In this document: piece after piece, positions 1-12,774 of the stretch | Position numbering within the stretch: position 1 is the stretch's first letter | How the letters are laid out: each line of letters begins with the position of its first letter | Origin: Congeria kusceri | Lineage: Eukaryota; Mollusca; Bivalvia; Myida; Dreissenidae | Reading direction: 5' to 3' | Length of the DNA: 64,000 nt | NCBI GenBank assembly: GCA_027627225.1 | Contig: CM051025.1 | Span: forward strand, 53,946,681 to 54,010,680 | Notes under the pieces: model-generated | Seen by the model: the letters and a program-made list of their open reading frames with translations, nothing else | Told to the model about the DNA's origin: nothing | The model's database searches: none | Made by a program: the position numbers and the translations under genes

Positions 1-895
1 CTCATTAGATGATGCCGTTTTGAACTTAAGCGGCCACTGCTTAAAGACTTTTGCAAACACGATAGCTTTTATGCCATAATGTTTTGACACCTTTATATCA
101 TTCACCAATTATCTATGAACAACAGCTAAAATCTTAGATCTACAATACAATATTATACTTGTCCTAATGTCATATCACAAAACGGTTTTGTTTACGCGTA
201 TGCCTTTTAGTACATGGCAAGTAAAACTTAAGTTAAAGTTGAAGTTAAGATACATGCCGCACATTGTAATATGTCATTTAATACTAAACGCTCACGTCAT
301 TATCACAAGGTTTTAACAGGATGTGCACCTAGAATATTCAACTTGATATAAATATACTATTTGTATTTATCATAATACTGTCTAAAACAATGTATCACTC
401 GTGTTAATATTGGGGAGACCATTTGCTTCACTCGTAGCATCTGCAATAAAGGAAATAAACAATAAGCTACATAGATAGTTTACATTGTCGTAAGTTAATA
501 CAATACACATTAGTATTATTAAATATTGTTACATATTTCAACATTAACAATGTATACGTTCTTTTTAATCAGATAAAATAAGTAGTCGTTGCATTATTTC
601 ATATAGTAATATTTTAAAAGTAAACAAGTAAGGCCAATACTTTCTTACCAACGGCTGATTCACGACTGACTCTATCTGTATCTTTTGACGAGGACACATT
701 AATCCTTGGCTGAAAGGTTAGTTAGTTTCTGAATGTTGTAACGTGGATTTATGCTAAGAAATATATGGGCTACATGAACTGTTACTTACATAAGTGAAGA
801 TACAGTTATCGTCTAATTAAATAAAATTTTATAATAGTTTTGTAATATTTTTTAACTTACAGTCAGTATAACATGAATAACAAGTAAATAACTAT

Positions 896-1042
896 TTAGT
901 AATCACGTGTTTGGTTAATCACAGTGTCGTACATACAAACCGGATCTTCCGAGACCCGTGTTGAAACAAAGGAGGCGCTGTTTGTGGAAATGAACGATTT
1001 GCTGTCCTTCCTGTCGTTTCGCCTTTGTATTGCATTCCGAAT
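896..1042 (-). CDS. Adhesion-type GPCR, C-terminal tail exon
   Basis: This exon follows an AG acceptor after TTTTCTGTAC and runs 49 codons to a stop at 898-896. It starts IRNAIQRRNDRKDSK, like the basic stretch after helix 7 in adhesion-family receptors, then turns Ser/Thr-rich (SFISTNSASFVSTRVSE) and ends near NQTRDY. That is a typical cytoplasmic tail. It begins in phase 0 and the exon at 1374-1500 ends in phase 0, so the two join in frame, but the residues expected between them (end of helix 7) are absent. A small phase 0-0 exon may have been missed, or the locus may be damaged. The family call rests mainly on the neighbouring exons. Confidence 0.55.
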   Translation of the reverse strand: MRNAIQRRNDRKDSKSFISTNSASFVSTRVSEDPVCMYDTVINQTRDY

Positions 1043-1373
1043 CTGTACAGAAAATAAGCAATGGTAAGTGTAAATCATATTGTTAGTCCTTTGAAATCAT
1101 AGAAGGAACATAATGCCTAGACAATTCAGTAGACAATGAGATCAGAAGTAACATTCATCATTAAACTCGACTTTTAACAGCTTTACCTGAACGTATAGCA
1201 CGCAATTTAAGACAAATATCATCAGTCCCTAACATACAAAATATAAATATGGATATGCTCCTCCGCAACTTTGACAATACGTGAGCAAGAATCATGTTAG
1301 ATATTTAACAAATGTGTGCAATTATAATTGTCGTCTTAAACAATTTGTAATCGTACATTGAAGTTTAACATAC

Positions 1374-1500
1374 CTGCAAGATTTTGCATACTGCAAACAC
1401 ATACTGGACCCAAGCCATGCTTTCATTCACGTAGAATAAGCCGATCACCCATGTACAGCCCATCAGCGGAAGTAGCACGCACAGACACCGGACACCAGCT
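1374..1500 (-). CDS. Adhesion-type GPCR, exon for helices 6-7
   Basis: The 127-nt exon reads AGVRCLCVLLPLMGCTWVIG and then LFYVNESMAWVQYVFAVCKILQ. This matches the helix 6 / loop / helix 7 pattern of adhesion (family B2) receptors, where a Leu-Pro-Leu...Thr-Trp-Val core is followed by a second hydrophobic segment ending Leu-Gln. The acceptor is CTCTTAG and the donor CAG|GTATG. It needs one base to complete its first codon, and the exon at 1722-1807 supplies the other two, so the junction keeps frame. The protein would be a plasma-membrane receptor. Exons for helices 1-4 and the extracellular part were not found upstream. Confidence 0.75.
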
Positions 1501-1721
1501 CTAAGAGCACGTTGTACATAAAGCAAACTAATCAGTATACATACATGAAGTTAAATTTTCAACTTATATCCATTTATATTTTCTCGCAAGTTTAAATTAA
1601 CTTATTTTTATGGCACATCAATTATTGTATACACTTTCAAAATAGACAAGATCTGCTTATATCTTCAAAATACCATTCCCATTTTTTCAACAAGTGCAAA
1701 TAGTGAAATAGAATTACATAC

Positions 1722-1807
1722 TTCGATTGGTCCGATCTTGACTTTTCCGATAATGATTTAAAACGGAACATCGTCTTGCTAACCATAATAAGTACAACAA
1801 AGTTCGT
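1722..1807 (-). CDS. Adhesion-type GPCR, end of helix 5 and loop 3
   Basis: This 86-nt exon (acceptor TTTCAG, donor GTATGT) reads TNFVVLIMVSKTMFRFKSLS and then a Lys/Arg/Ser stretch. That is the usual end of helix 5 followed by intracellular loop 3 of an adhesion-type receptor. It starts in phase 0 and ends two bases into a codon, exactly what the helix 6-7 exon needs. The receptor's earlier exons should lie at higher coordinates, but nothing convincing was seen between 1.8 and 9 kb. The 5' part may have been lost or lie behind very long introns. Confidence 0.7.
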
Positions 1808-1809
1808 CT

Positions 1810-4800
1810 GAAATAATAATCATAATTATACAATATATTTAGTTAAAAGTTGTGTATGAATAATCATACTAAATGATTGTATATGACAATATTACAGTCT
1901 AATGATGCTGTTATATTGACTGTGTACTTTAAAAAAAAAAAAGCGTTCGGTTTTGTCGTTTTTATACCACTGGAAAGCTAAACAAGTGAAACATAATTGA
2001 TTTGTCTAATAAAACATCGAATGTAAACCTATAGATGTGTCTGTATATATATTGACAATGACAATATTGATCTTAACGTATAAAGTCTACAAGACGTTTT
2101 AGTATTGTGTTGGCAGGCCATGTTGAATCATGTTATGGTAAAACAGTTTAAAAAATAGTCTTTATTCCTAGTCTTCAGTCTAGAAATAGTTCGGTGAGTA
2201 CGGGCCCAGTTGTATATACGGGTAGAGGGTTGAAGAACATGCTCAGCATTTTTGATACACAATATCTCATAGAAGTTACTAGGGGTGTAACAATATCACT
2301 GACTCAAATATACACACAGTGAGATATTGTCCATATTGAAAGGCTTGTTAAAGGATAAAAATTCTAAACACATTTTAGATATTACGTTTTGCATTTAGTA
2401 TGTCTATAACGTGTTGCAACAAAATATCATTTATAATTCCATTTAAACAAATTGTTAAGAAAAGTTTAAACACAACTGTGCACACATTATAACTTTCAAT
2501 AAAACAAAATCGTACAGGCTATGGCAAAGTATTTACCATATCATACGAAAACTCACAAGACCATACGGACAATCAATGAAATATAGGAATAAATTGATGT
2601 GGCAGTCGTGTGTCAATCACTCATTGTGTGGTCAACATACTGGCGCCTTACGTTTCAAGCGTCGAATTTTCATGGCGCAAGCACACACGGTTCACTAGCA
2701 TGTCATATTGCTTCCTTGTGTAACACGGCTGGGCTCCAATGTAATTAACGTACAGCGACAGTAAGAATAAAACTTGACACCTGTCATTCGCTGCAAGAAA
2801 CGTGGGTTTATTGCATAATGAACGCACGTTGCTATGAGCTTCGCATACATACAGGATATTATGTGCATTCTTTAATACGGTATTGTCATTTTTCATACTA
2901 TTAAAGTCTCTCTTTTGAACATGTGTTACAACCATAAAGCTAGTTTGCTTTTTAACAATTAAAAAAAATAACCATAATATCTTCTTAATGTGCATGCCAA
3001 ATTCAAAGACGTGAATGACAATAATACATGTAGAATCTTAGGAACAATATTGATATTAGTGTTGGTGCCAAGATACATTTGATGCCTTGTTTTCGAAAAA
3101 AAAAACAAGTGCTGTTCGTGCCATATTTATTATGTTGGCTGTGCGTTTTGTTGTAAAACATAATTCATGATACGATAGAAAAACGCCAGTCGCATGATTT
3201 GCAGACAATGCCACTGTCTGCTAAAACTTAAAACGTGCGGTAGACCTTCGGCGATTGCAGGTGACCCGTACGATGCCAGGATGAACTCCCCATGCTTTCT
3301 AAACGCATACGTTTGTCTTAATCCTCAACCTTGAAGTTTGTCGGAGCCACAGTCCGCGGCTTAAACTACACCATAATTATAGAAGATGAACTAAGTGGCC
3401 CATAATTGCATCATTTGATGACATAACTATTTCACATTCAGTGTTTATTGAATGAATTAATATGTAAGTGAATTAATGAATGAATGAATGAATGAGAAAG
3501 TAAGTGAATAAATGCGTATAGAGATGATTAGATGCTAGGTTCACTGTACCCCCCCCCCCTGCAGGACAGCCTTTTCGGGGTCCGACCTGGGTGGTCTGCT
3601 TAAACAAAAACCCTATATGTCGATATATGTTTATTAGCATTATTTGTATGTTACATAGTGACGCATAAATATTTAAGATGTATCCAGTCAAAATTGAAAA
3701 GAATTTTATGTGTCATGTAAATAAAATAGAACCAGTTTTACATTCAAGAGACATATTGAGGGTTTTTCAGGTAGAAGAAAACAATTAAAACAATGCATGA
3801 TCCCATTTTTCACTAATATATTTTACTCTGTATTTTAAGCAAAATACATTATTGGTATCGTTAAAGAAAAGTATGTGAAATGCCCCCAATATTTTGATAC
3901 ACGGTTCAAAAAGGAAATGAACTAATGCCTACAATGTTAACTTTCTTACATTACACTACATATATCAATACTGCCCATCCGCCTACTGGTACATTTCATT
4001 TATATCTGTATTTCATCTACAACTATTTTTTTCCATGCCCGCGAAGTGTCATAGTGTCAACTTTTTATAAATATTACCATATTTTATTTTATGTTTATTA
4101 AAACTACACCTATATGTTAAGTTGCCATTAAACAGTTCATAAAATATTCTTTTATATTTGAAAATTTACAGCTTATACGCCTCTTTAATCCTTAGTCTGT
4201 CTAAAACAAATTACCATGCATTTTGACTACAACATGCACTTAAATTGATTGAAAAATGTGAACGAACCACGGCTTAGTTAGGATTAATTATGTTCTCTGT
4301 AGGTTTGTTGCCAATGCATAATGACAAAAAAGATACAACTATCCTTATAACAAGGGCTGTCCACAAGGCAGTGTGCCCGACCATTCATTCCGCTTTGTAA
4401 TATACATATTCTGTACGTGACCTTACATAATGACCTCGCAGACACATGTGAAGTTTCAAAATATCTGCAATAGTTACAGAAACATATATAATTACTTTTA
4501 ACTAAAGTACAAAAAAGGGGCTTAATTTGCCTAAAATACTGGTCACAGTTATCGCCAATGGTCAGTGACCTTATATTTAAAAACAAATACAACTAGCCAG
4601 TAAAATAATGTCATGAATACTTTACCCTTAATTTATTGTATATGCTATTAAACACACTATTATGTGAATTTGGAATAAGATGGATTTTTTGTTCTCTTGG
4701 TTTTGATGCAGTTAATTAGATAAATGTGAAAATTTAGCAAAGTAATTATATAAAATAGGCATTTTCATAAAAAAAAAAATATCCATAAAATTGATATTAC

Positions 4801-6950
4801 CCACAAAAGTCCAGTTCTACGCTTTGTCAAAATGTTTACCCAAAAAAGCAGAACCTTGTTCATGCATGCATGGACACAGTTTTTCAGGACCTGAAAACTT
4901 GCAAAAAAGCCCATACTTTGAAGAAAGTGTTATGAATTTTTTTTTATTGAAACCATCAGTATTGTCTCAATTTAATAAAATCACTGAAACATCTTGAACT
5001 TCTGAGATATGTGGTAGAAAAAAAAAAAGTCTATTCTATGTTTGACGTCTTATTCTAACTTCACATAATACAGTGTTTATTATTACATTAAATTAACAAT
5101 GTATTCAACCAAATATTTAAGTATTAACCGGATGGAAAAGAAAGAATAATTTGAATGTTTTGGTGAAGGAGTCAGAAATATGTTTTATCTGTAAAAAATG
5201 TAGGCAATCCACAGAAGTTAAACAATAAATTCAAAATGTCCTGATAAGCCAATATTTGTCACCTGCTCCAACCTTAACATAACATTATATGCCAGTTCAT
5301 TCATAATGTTTTGCATGATGCCACTAGACTTACAAACCAACACTGGCAAATACTGCTTTGTAGAGGAAAATAGGACTTTCATTAGAAGTGATAAGTACCC
5401 CCATTGGTTACAGGAAACACAAGCAGGTTATTTGTAACCTATGAAAGAAATGCAGCTCACTCCAAAAATAATAAAATATGTAAAATCCACATAATTGTGG
5501 CATTGCAACATTTAAACATCAAAGATTTCTATACATTCATAAATGCAGTAAGTTAACAAGACAGTATGTTATTATGTACAGCATAAATGTATGTACATAC
5601 ATAGCAATGTCATGCAAGACAAACATTATGTGAGGCATGTTCAAACAGTAATTTGACCAATCTAAAATAACTAAAAAATGAAATTATATTAGAAGACAAA
5701 TCATCAAAAGGAAAATACAGCACATACACACAGAGGAACACTTTTACGTCATTCACTGAACACTACACAACACATGTTACTACAATGTTAAGATGTGTAG
5801 GGTATAAATAACAAAAAACGTTAAAAGAACATTCTGGCATAAGCAAAAAAGAATATTGTTGGCCAGTAAGAAAAACTAAATGAGCGATAGGGGTTCAAAT
5901 GTTCAAACATATACTGTTTTTCATTATACATGAATGAATATTAAAGATCAAAAGGACAGTACAAGATAAGAAAAACAGGTTAACAGGTGGAAATATTTCC
6001 AAAATTATATTTTTCTAAAGCAAGAAAAGCATTCAAACATAGTATCATGTTATGTTTCCGTTTGTCATACAGACCCATCTTTCAGGTATTCAAACATGTG
6101 TAACAACAACATAGCATCAATTAATATTTTTGAGCTAAACATTTATATATTTATACTAAGTCTTATGTCAGCAGAATCAATTATTTTAAAGTGAAAAAAA
6201 CGAAAGCAATTACACAACAATAAAGAGATTGCAAATCCCTTAACAAGATGGCCAAAAGCGGCTGCAGTCAGAATAGGCACAGTCCCTGCAGAATAATATG
6301 TCCTGATTCAGTTAATACACATAACATTTAAAACTGTGTGACCTGACCAACAAACATTGATGCAGAGAGTGAAAATATGTTTAAGTTACCTCAAATTCGG
6401 TTAAAGCTGTTGACCACTTACAGACCAAAAGATACCAGGGCTCTGTTTTAAGATTCTAACCTACGACCGTCAGAATCAAAAGATTGTCTATGAAACCGCT
6501 TGACCATCCAGACTTACAAATATTAGTATGGATGTTTTATGCTATGTAAATGATAAACATGTTTCCCCAAATACTGACGAAAACCGTTACAAACGCTTGA
6601 TGATTTTATCCATTTCAATTGATGACTTTTCATAAGAACGCTATATTTCCAATATATTTGTTGGTCAGTAGTGTGGTTTTGCCAGTTTATATATACTGTA
6701 TTTTTCTTTTGTGGATATTGACAAAAGTTGCAAAAATTGTCAATGTGCCGATCTGTGAACAAGTCCCTTTAAATTACTATAATAGGTTCAGGAATTTGGT
6801 AGTGGACTGGTTTAAGAATATATATGTGTGTACAACCTATATACAGACAAACGCAACATCTCAACCACATCATGAGAACTAAATATATCATTGAAATCAG
6901 AGTGTACCACCACCAATTAAGGGGGGGCATATAATACAAAACCCCTTGTG
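1810..6950. other. Intergenic or intronic, AT-rich, no gene seen
   Basis: No exon with convincing borders was recognised. The stretch holds homopolymer runs (poly-A near 1930, 3100, 4768 and 5020; poly-C near 3550), a short 'aatg' repeat at 3475-3495 and one copy of the dispersed repeat annotated at 4376-4600. Confidence 0.5.
4376..4600 (+). repeat. Dispersed repeat, 'gtgaccttacataatgacc' family
   Basis: This stretch matches part of the array at 12775-13480 in the same orientation: 'cattcattc', 'aatatacatattc', 'gtgacctt..ataatgacc', 'agacacatgtgaagtttca', 'atatctgca', 'ggggcttaattt'. It is a single degenerate unit of a roughly 165-bp repeat family. Confidence 0.6.
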
Positions 6951-6959
6951 AGGTGATTA

Positions 6960-7680
6960 TTGTGATGGTTATGCTATATTTAGTCTGAAACTCTACTTCA
7001 TGTGTAATTTTATGGTCACAAACTGTGAAAGATTGGTGAAGATTGAATGAAAAATGGAAAATTTATTTTCTGGAAAATTTCAATTTTTGCAAAAAAAAAA
7101 TCAAAAAGGGTAATATCTCTGGTATTTCTGGTCCAATCTTGCTTAAATTTGACTTTACTTAAAATCCCATGGTCATAAACAAACTGTGCAAGAATAGTGC
7201 AAAATGAATAAAAATTGATGTCTCTATCCTGAATAATGTATATTTTTGCATTTTTTTTTCACAAACAAAAAGTAATAACTCTGGTATTCTGACCCGATCT
7301 TGCTGATATTTGACTTCACATGTAATCTTCTGGTCATAGACAAAATGTGCAAGATTGGTGAAGATTGGTGAAGATTGGATGAAAAATAAAGTTTCTAGCC
7401 TGAACAGTGTCAATTTTTGAATTTTTCTTCACAAACAAATAACTCCAGACTGTGTACCACAATCTTACCCATTTTTGGCTCCTGCTGAGATCTGACGGTC
7501 ATACACAAACTGTGAGAGTTTGGTAAAGATTGGAAAATAAAGTCTATATGTTGCACAAAGGCATATTTGCATTTATTTGCATGTAAAAGGAGCAATAACT
7601 CTAGTGTCGCTGGTGTGAGCAAATTGTTGACGGGGAATGACGGCATACGGTAGACGCGGAGAGGTCCATTTACCAATAGC
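6960..7680 (+). repeat. Degenerate tandem repeat, about 120-135 bp unit
   Basis: Successive units share 'ggtcatagacaaactgtgca', 'gattggtgaagattggatga', 'agtctctatcctgaataatg' and 'caataactctggtattctgg'. The same family recurs at 14800-15530 in the same orientation. Short reading frames here are shadows of the repeat. Confidence 0.7.
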
Positions 7681-7683
7681 TCA

Positions 7684-8288
7684 TCTGAACAAGAGGGCTA
7701 AAAGGCCTCAGGTCGCTCACCAGAGAGGGTTCACAAGCGTTTCTTCATTTTGCCCTAATAACCTAGTTTTTAAGTTTTTAGCAAGCTTCAAGATTTGTTG
7801 ATAAATATGTCCTCTAGAGTGGTCACACGCTTTTAAGTTTTCAATATAGCCATATAAGGAAAACTTCCCCGCCCCCTGGCTACCATGTTTTTCAATGGAG
7901 CGGAACCAACCTAATTATCATCAAAACGGATGTACTTAAATAGTTTCATGATTATTGCGCAAAAATATGACATTTAGAAGTGTTCACAAACTTTTCCTAT
8001 AGATATATAAGGAAAACTGCCCCACAACCTGGAGGCCATGTTGTTCAACAGAGCAGAACCATTTTTCTTACATTTTGACCTAGTGACCTAGTTTTTGATC
8101 CCACATGACCCAGTTTCGAACTCAGCCTAGCATTAATTTGGGATAAGTGCAATGGGCAAGTTGAATGGAGATTGGTCAATAAATGTGGTCTCTAGAGCGT
8201 TAACGAGGCAAATACTGACAATGCATGACAGACAAAAGGCGATCACAAAAGCTCACCATAAGCATGCTGTGCTCAGGTGGGCTAAAGA
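7684..8288 (+). repeat. Dispersed element with 'gctcacc' / 'ctcaggtgggc' ends
   Basis: It begins near 'aacaagagggctaaaaggcc' with 'gctcacc' and ends with 'gtgctcaggtgggctaaa', a roughly inverted pair of ends. The interior has 'accatgtttttcaatggagc', text also present in the sushi-gene introns at 47-53 kb. No reading frame was recognised. Confidence 0.5.
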
Positions 8289-8479
8289 ACATCATAGAGT
8301 TGCAATGACCTATAACAACGCCTACTAATTTAACATTGTGCAATACCTTTAGACTGCACATAATCTGTAGATAAATAAAGTTTTATAAACAAATCCCAAT
8401 TTTCCCTACAGTATTAAGATTTTTTTTTCAATTTTGAGTAACATGGACCAGACATTTGACCTCTGATGAAAAAAAAATC

Positions 8480-9170
8480 TTGTTCATACACCTCATATTG
8501 CCCTTTATGTGTATACCTATTTTTTTGATCACATTTTATGTACTTTTCGAGTATTTGCAGTACTAAGTGTTATTAAGACACACGGAGGGCAAACCTATAG
8601 TTCAATCTGTGTACAAAGTTTCATGTGATTTTCGAATTATTACAGTATTAGAAGTTTTATTTCTACTTTAATGAAAGCCTCAGGACCTTTAACCTCTAGT
8701 TAAAAATTAAAAGGCCGTGCCTAAGCCTCACTTTAGTGTTTAAATGTACACCAAGTTTCATGAAAGTATCTTCAGTACTTTCTCAGTTATGGCATCATCA
8801 ATGTTTTGTGGATAGACAGACAGATGAACGAACAGACAGACTAAGAGAAGGAGGGCACACCTACAGTCCAATCTGTGTACGAAGTTTCATGATCATATCT
8901 TATGATGTACTTTTCGATTTATAAGAGTATTACATTTATTTCTATTTTTTGTAACAGCCGTGTGACCTTTGAATCTGGTAAAAAAAATGAAGGGTTGTGC
9001 ATAAACCTCACATTGCCATTGATATGTATGCCAAGTTTCAGCGAAGTATCTTCAGTACTTTAGGTATTGCAGGATGCAGGATTTTTGATCCCACATGACC
9101 CACGGACGAACGGACAGAAGAGGGAAAACCTATAGTCCCCTCCAGTGAGACACCGGAAGTGGACGTAAAA
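8480..9170 (+). repeat. Degenerate repeat, units of about 260-290 bp
   Basis: Units share 'caaagtttcatg', 'gaaagtatcttcagtacttt' and 'cagacagacagatgaacgaa' and end with text like 'acctatagtcc'. At least three decayed units are visible. Confidence 0.55.
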
Positions 9171-9331
9171 GGAACTAGTCTCTGCTGGTTCATGTCATGT
9201 ATTGTTTGTAAAAATAGTTTTCAAGTTTATGCCACAAACTTATACACACTTCTTACATTATGCTACTCGGAAGCAGACTGGATGTCATGTGATATATGTA
9301 TGAGTAAAGAATGTTCAAATATATGACTTAC

Positions 9332-9969
9332 AGGTTTATTTTCGGCCTTTGTTCCCGATGAAGCTGACCCACTTTTAGCAGCAGCATAGGTAGAGTTCCT
9401 TGATACAGTAGCAGCATCTGTATCCACACTGTTAGCTTCATTAGTAGTTACCACAGAGTCTACTTGCTGACAAGCAGCGTCAACTCTCACAGTGTTCCCT
9501 CGCTGAGTAGCAGCTTCATTATTCAAAGAGTTCCCTTGGCAAGTAGCAGCTTCAACTCTCAGTTTTTCTTCGCTGAGTAGCAGCTTCATCACGCAAATAG
9601 TTCCCTTGACAAGTAGCAGCGTCAACAGCTTCATCACTCAAAGAGTTCCTTCGCTGAGTAGCAGCTTCATCAATCAAAGTGTTCACTTGACAAGTAGCAG
9701 CGTCAACTCTAACAGTGTTCCTTCGCTGAGAAGCAGTTTCAACACAACAAGAGTTCCCTTGACAAGTAGCGGAGTCAATTCTCACAGTGTTCCTTCGCTG
9801 AGTAGCAGCTTCATCACTCAAAGAGTCCCCTTGGCAAGTAGCAGCGTCAACAGCTTCATCACTCAAAGAGTTCCCTTGACAAGTAGCAGCGTCAACTCTC
9901 ACAGTGTTCCTTCAATGAGTAGCAGCTTCATCACTCAAAGAGTTCCCTCGTTAAGTAGCAGCATCAAGT
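9332..9969 (-). pseudogene. Minisatellite exon: 12-residue peptide repeats with stops
   Basis: On the minus strand this block is an array of 36-bp units of two kinds, reading AATQRRNTVRVD and AATCQGNSLSDE, largely alternating. It has exon-like borders: acceptor TTTCTCTAG before 9969 and a strong donor CCT|GTAAGT after 9332. The reading frame delivered by the 28-nt exon at 11505-11532 is the repeat frame (LDAAT). However, the first units carry TAA (9953-9951) and TGA where others have CAG and CGA, and near 9560 a 2-base loss shifts frame. The tail reads AAKSGSASSGTKAENKP. It may be a decayed coding minisatellite, or the protein may end at the first stop. Confidence 0.5.
9480..9962. repeat. 36-bp minisatellite, A/B units (72-bp higher order)
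   Basis: Unit A holds 'actcagcgaaggaacactgt' and unit B holds 'acttgtcaagggaactcttt' (minus strand); both begin gctgct. Units alternate with some B-B neighbours and short insertions reading EAVD. All visible unit lengths are multiples of three except near 9560. Confidence 0.85.
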
Positions 9970-10004
9970 CTAGAGAAACAACACCGAAGCATTAGGGTAA
10001 TTTT

Positions 10005-10220
10005 CTATGAAGTCGTATGCTTTATAGTATAATGTAACCCAAAATGGCAAACCTGCACATGCCCAAAATTAATCTATTAGGCAAAATAGTCGGGCTGCAA
10101 AGGCACGTGAATTTACTGATTAATAGACCTTTATCCCCGAAAAAAGAACACTTTTTGTTCGTTAACACACCGCTATGTAATAATAAGAAATAATACAGAA
10201 TACACCCACGTGTTAACAAA
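10005..10220 (+). repeat. Left copy of an inverted repeat pair
   Basis: The text 'tcgtatgctttatagtataa', 'gtaaccca', 'gcaaaggcacgtga', 'tttactgattaatagacctt' and 'gttaacacaccgctat' returns in reverse complement at 14030-14215. The copies are roughly three-quarters alike. They lie about 4 kb apart. Confidence 0.7.
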
Positions 10221-10241
10221 ATGAAAATGTGTGCGCCTTAA

Positions 10242-10705
10242 TAAAGAGTGGTCTCCCTAGACTGGTTTCCTACTTTTAAGACATATATAGAACCAATAAA
10301 TGTTTTCGCTAAGACTGGTGTCATTATACTTTCACAATTTGTGTAGAAATAATGATTAATGAGTGGTCTCCCAAGGACTGGTTTCATACTTTCGACTTAA
10401 ATAGCAATAAGGAGTTGTCTCCTTAAGACTGGTTTCATACTTTCAAGACTTATATAGCAATAATGAGTTGTCTCCCTAAGAATGGTTTCATACTTTCAAG
10501 ACTTATATAGCAATAATGAGTGGTCTCCCTAAGACTGGTTTCACACTTTCAAGACTTATATAGCAATAATGAGTGGTCTCCCTAAGACTGGTTTTATACT
10601 TTCAAGACTTCTATAACAAAAAGGTGTGGTCTCCCTAAGACTGGTTTCATACTTTCAAGACTAAAATAACAAAAATGAGTTGTCTACCTCAGACTGCTTT
10701 CATAG
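10242..10705 (+). repeat. 53-bp tandem repeat, about 8 units
   Basis: The unit contains 'tgagtggtctccctaagact' followed by 'ggtttcatactttcaagact' and 'tatatagcaataa'. Central units (for example starting 10517 and 10570) are nearly identical; outer ones are diverged. Confidence 0.9.
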
Positions 10706-11504
10706 ACCTTTATACCAAATATAAAACCTCTGAACCAAGAGGGTTCAGAAAAGAATTTGTTTTAAGTTGAATTACTAAAAATAGGTCCAAATATACAATG
10801 TGAACCCTGGGGTGTGGCCAGTTTTGACCCTATGGGCATAATATGAACAATCTTCATTGCTATACGATGTTAGATATCGCATATGAAATCTTTGGGTCCA
10901 GTGGTTTCAGATGAGAAGATTTTTAGTCATTATACTATTTAGGTCTACCAGTATGTAAACAATATGACACCCAGTGTTAACCCCAGGGGCATAATTTGAA
11001 CAATGTTTGTAGAGGACCACTATACAATAATACATATCAAGTATTAAACCTCTTGGCCTCATGGTTTCAGAAAAGACTTTTAAAGTCATTCTGCTATTTA
11101 AGTCTATAGAAACTACATGACAATAGGGGCATGAATAATTTTAAGAAACTTCGTAGCGGACCATAAGTTAATGTCAGACATCAAATATAAAAGCCCTGCG
11201 CTTTGCGGTTCCTGCGGAGAAGTTTTCACTTTTTAAATATATTTGTAGCTCTGGTATACTACATATGCACAGGACTGGAATGATTTGAACAACTTTGAAA
11301 GAGGGTCACCAAAGGATCATTTCTGTTGTTTCATGAAAATCTGCCAACGGTTAAGAGATGTAATCTGAATGAAAATGATGACAGACGACGCACAATAGAA
11401 AAGGTGATCACAAAAAATAAAAATTAAGTGATTGCAGAATGTTTTTGGAGGATTTCCTGAGAAAGTAAATTAATATATTAGAGAATAATAGGCAAATGCA
11501 TCAC

Positions 11505-11532
11505 CTCTGAATAGTTTCTCTTTGAACTGGAA
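11505..11532 (-). CDS. Candidate 28-nt exon of the SET-domain gene
   Basis: A run of T and TTAG precedes 11532 and AGAG|GTGATG follows 11505. Joined after the exon at 11953-12048, which ends in phase 1, it reads VPVQRETIQ and leaves two bases that the minisatellite exon completes. Phase agreement on both sides is the main support; such a short exon could be chance. Confidence 0.4.
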
Positions 11533-11732
11533 CTAAAAAAAATAAAAGAATACGTAAGTTGTAACAAACATTTAACAGTAACTTATTAAATTAAATTTGT
11601 ATTATAAAACATAATGGTATTAACCATTTCATTAAGGCAAAAATCAAATTAAACTATATATCCTGAACAAGATTATCATCATGCATAAAATATATGAGGT
11701 GACCAACTGTTCTCGAGTCTTTAAACATAAAT

Positions 11733-11913
<181 letters not shown>

Positions 11914-11952
11914 TTTTTCTTTCAATTATTTAATAATATGTTTGTTTCATAC

Positions 11953-12048
11953 CTATAGACGATTCTCCACTATCTGTTTCACTAATATATTCGTCACTCT
12001 CTGAAACAGTCTGGAACTTGCCCACATCAAAAGGATCTGAAGCAGTAT
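11953..12048 (-). CDS. Acidic exon, probable SET-domain gene
   Basis: The 96-nt exon is bounded by TTTAAAG and ATAG|GTATGA, is phase 1 at both ends and reads TASDPFDVGKFQTVSESDEY followed by ISETDSGESSI. The Ser/Glu/Asp-rich text is open across its whole length and looks like a disordered protein linker. It lies downstream of the SET exon on the same strand, so it is placed in that gene by inference. The SET exon ends in phase 0, so another exon would be needed between them. Confidence 0.5.
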   Translation of the reverse strand: MLLQILLMWASSRLFQRVTNILVKQIVENRL

Positions 12049-12774
12049 CTTTAAAAGACAGAACATATAAAATAAGTGCCAATTACCAGAAATGGTACCA
12101 TTACATACTGGTATTTATTCTAAAAAACACCCTTAACAGCATTTAATTGCAGACTCATGTTTCAATGGTGTTTTAATACAGAACTTTACTTGAACAGTGC
12201 CGATTGTTTACTTGCTTTGAGAGTATTATTACTGTCGTTTCACAGTCAAACTATAATGGTTTGAATATACTTTGGAAAATTAATAGTGTCCCATGTTTGT
12301 TTAATAGAGAATATGGTCTTTTTTCGGATCTATAAATACGTGATAAATATATTTGTAAGTGTACTTGAAAATGCACATTAATACACAACTAAGACCTACA
12401 TTAAGCACAATTTAAAAACACACTATAAAACAACAATTTATCAAAGAAAACCAGTTGTTTTCATGTTGCATGTGTGAACAAATAAGATTTCAGCATCTTT
12501 GAACAAAAAGTTAATGATATGAAATGATGGGTTTCTTAGAAATAATCATGGCATTTGTATTTAAAACATACTAAATCTAACAACAAACAAAATGAAACAG
12601 GAAAAAATGTCATGATGGCCCAACAAACTCTATGAGGACTGGCAAAGATTGCATAACTAATGTGACAGGTGTTCAGAGCCATGTGGTAATGGTCTGAAGT
12701 TACATGTACTTGTCTAGCTAATTAGCCCTCAGCTCCAAGGTAAAACCTTGATTATCAACAAGACATGTCCCAAG

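Noticed and set aside
2648..2995. 115-codon minus-strand frame
   Set aside because: No domain, no splice logic and unremarkable composition; likely chance.
7159..7676. Short frames with FRIETxxFIHxxxIFxxL text
   Set aside because: They are shadows of the 120-135 bp repeat family.
9606..9995. Plus-strand frame rich in Ser/Val/Thr
   Set aside because: It is the antisense reading of the 36-bp minisatellite; exon-like borders and phase support only the minus strand.
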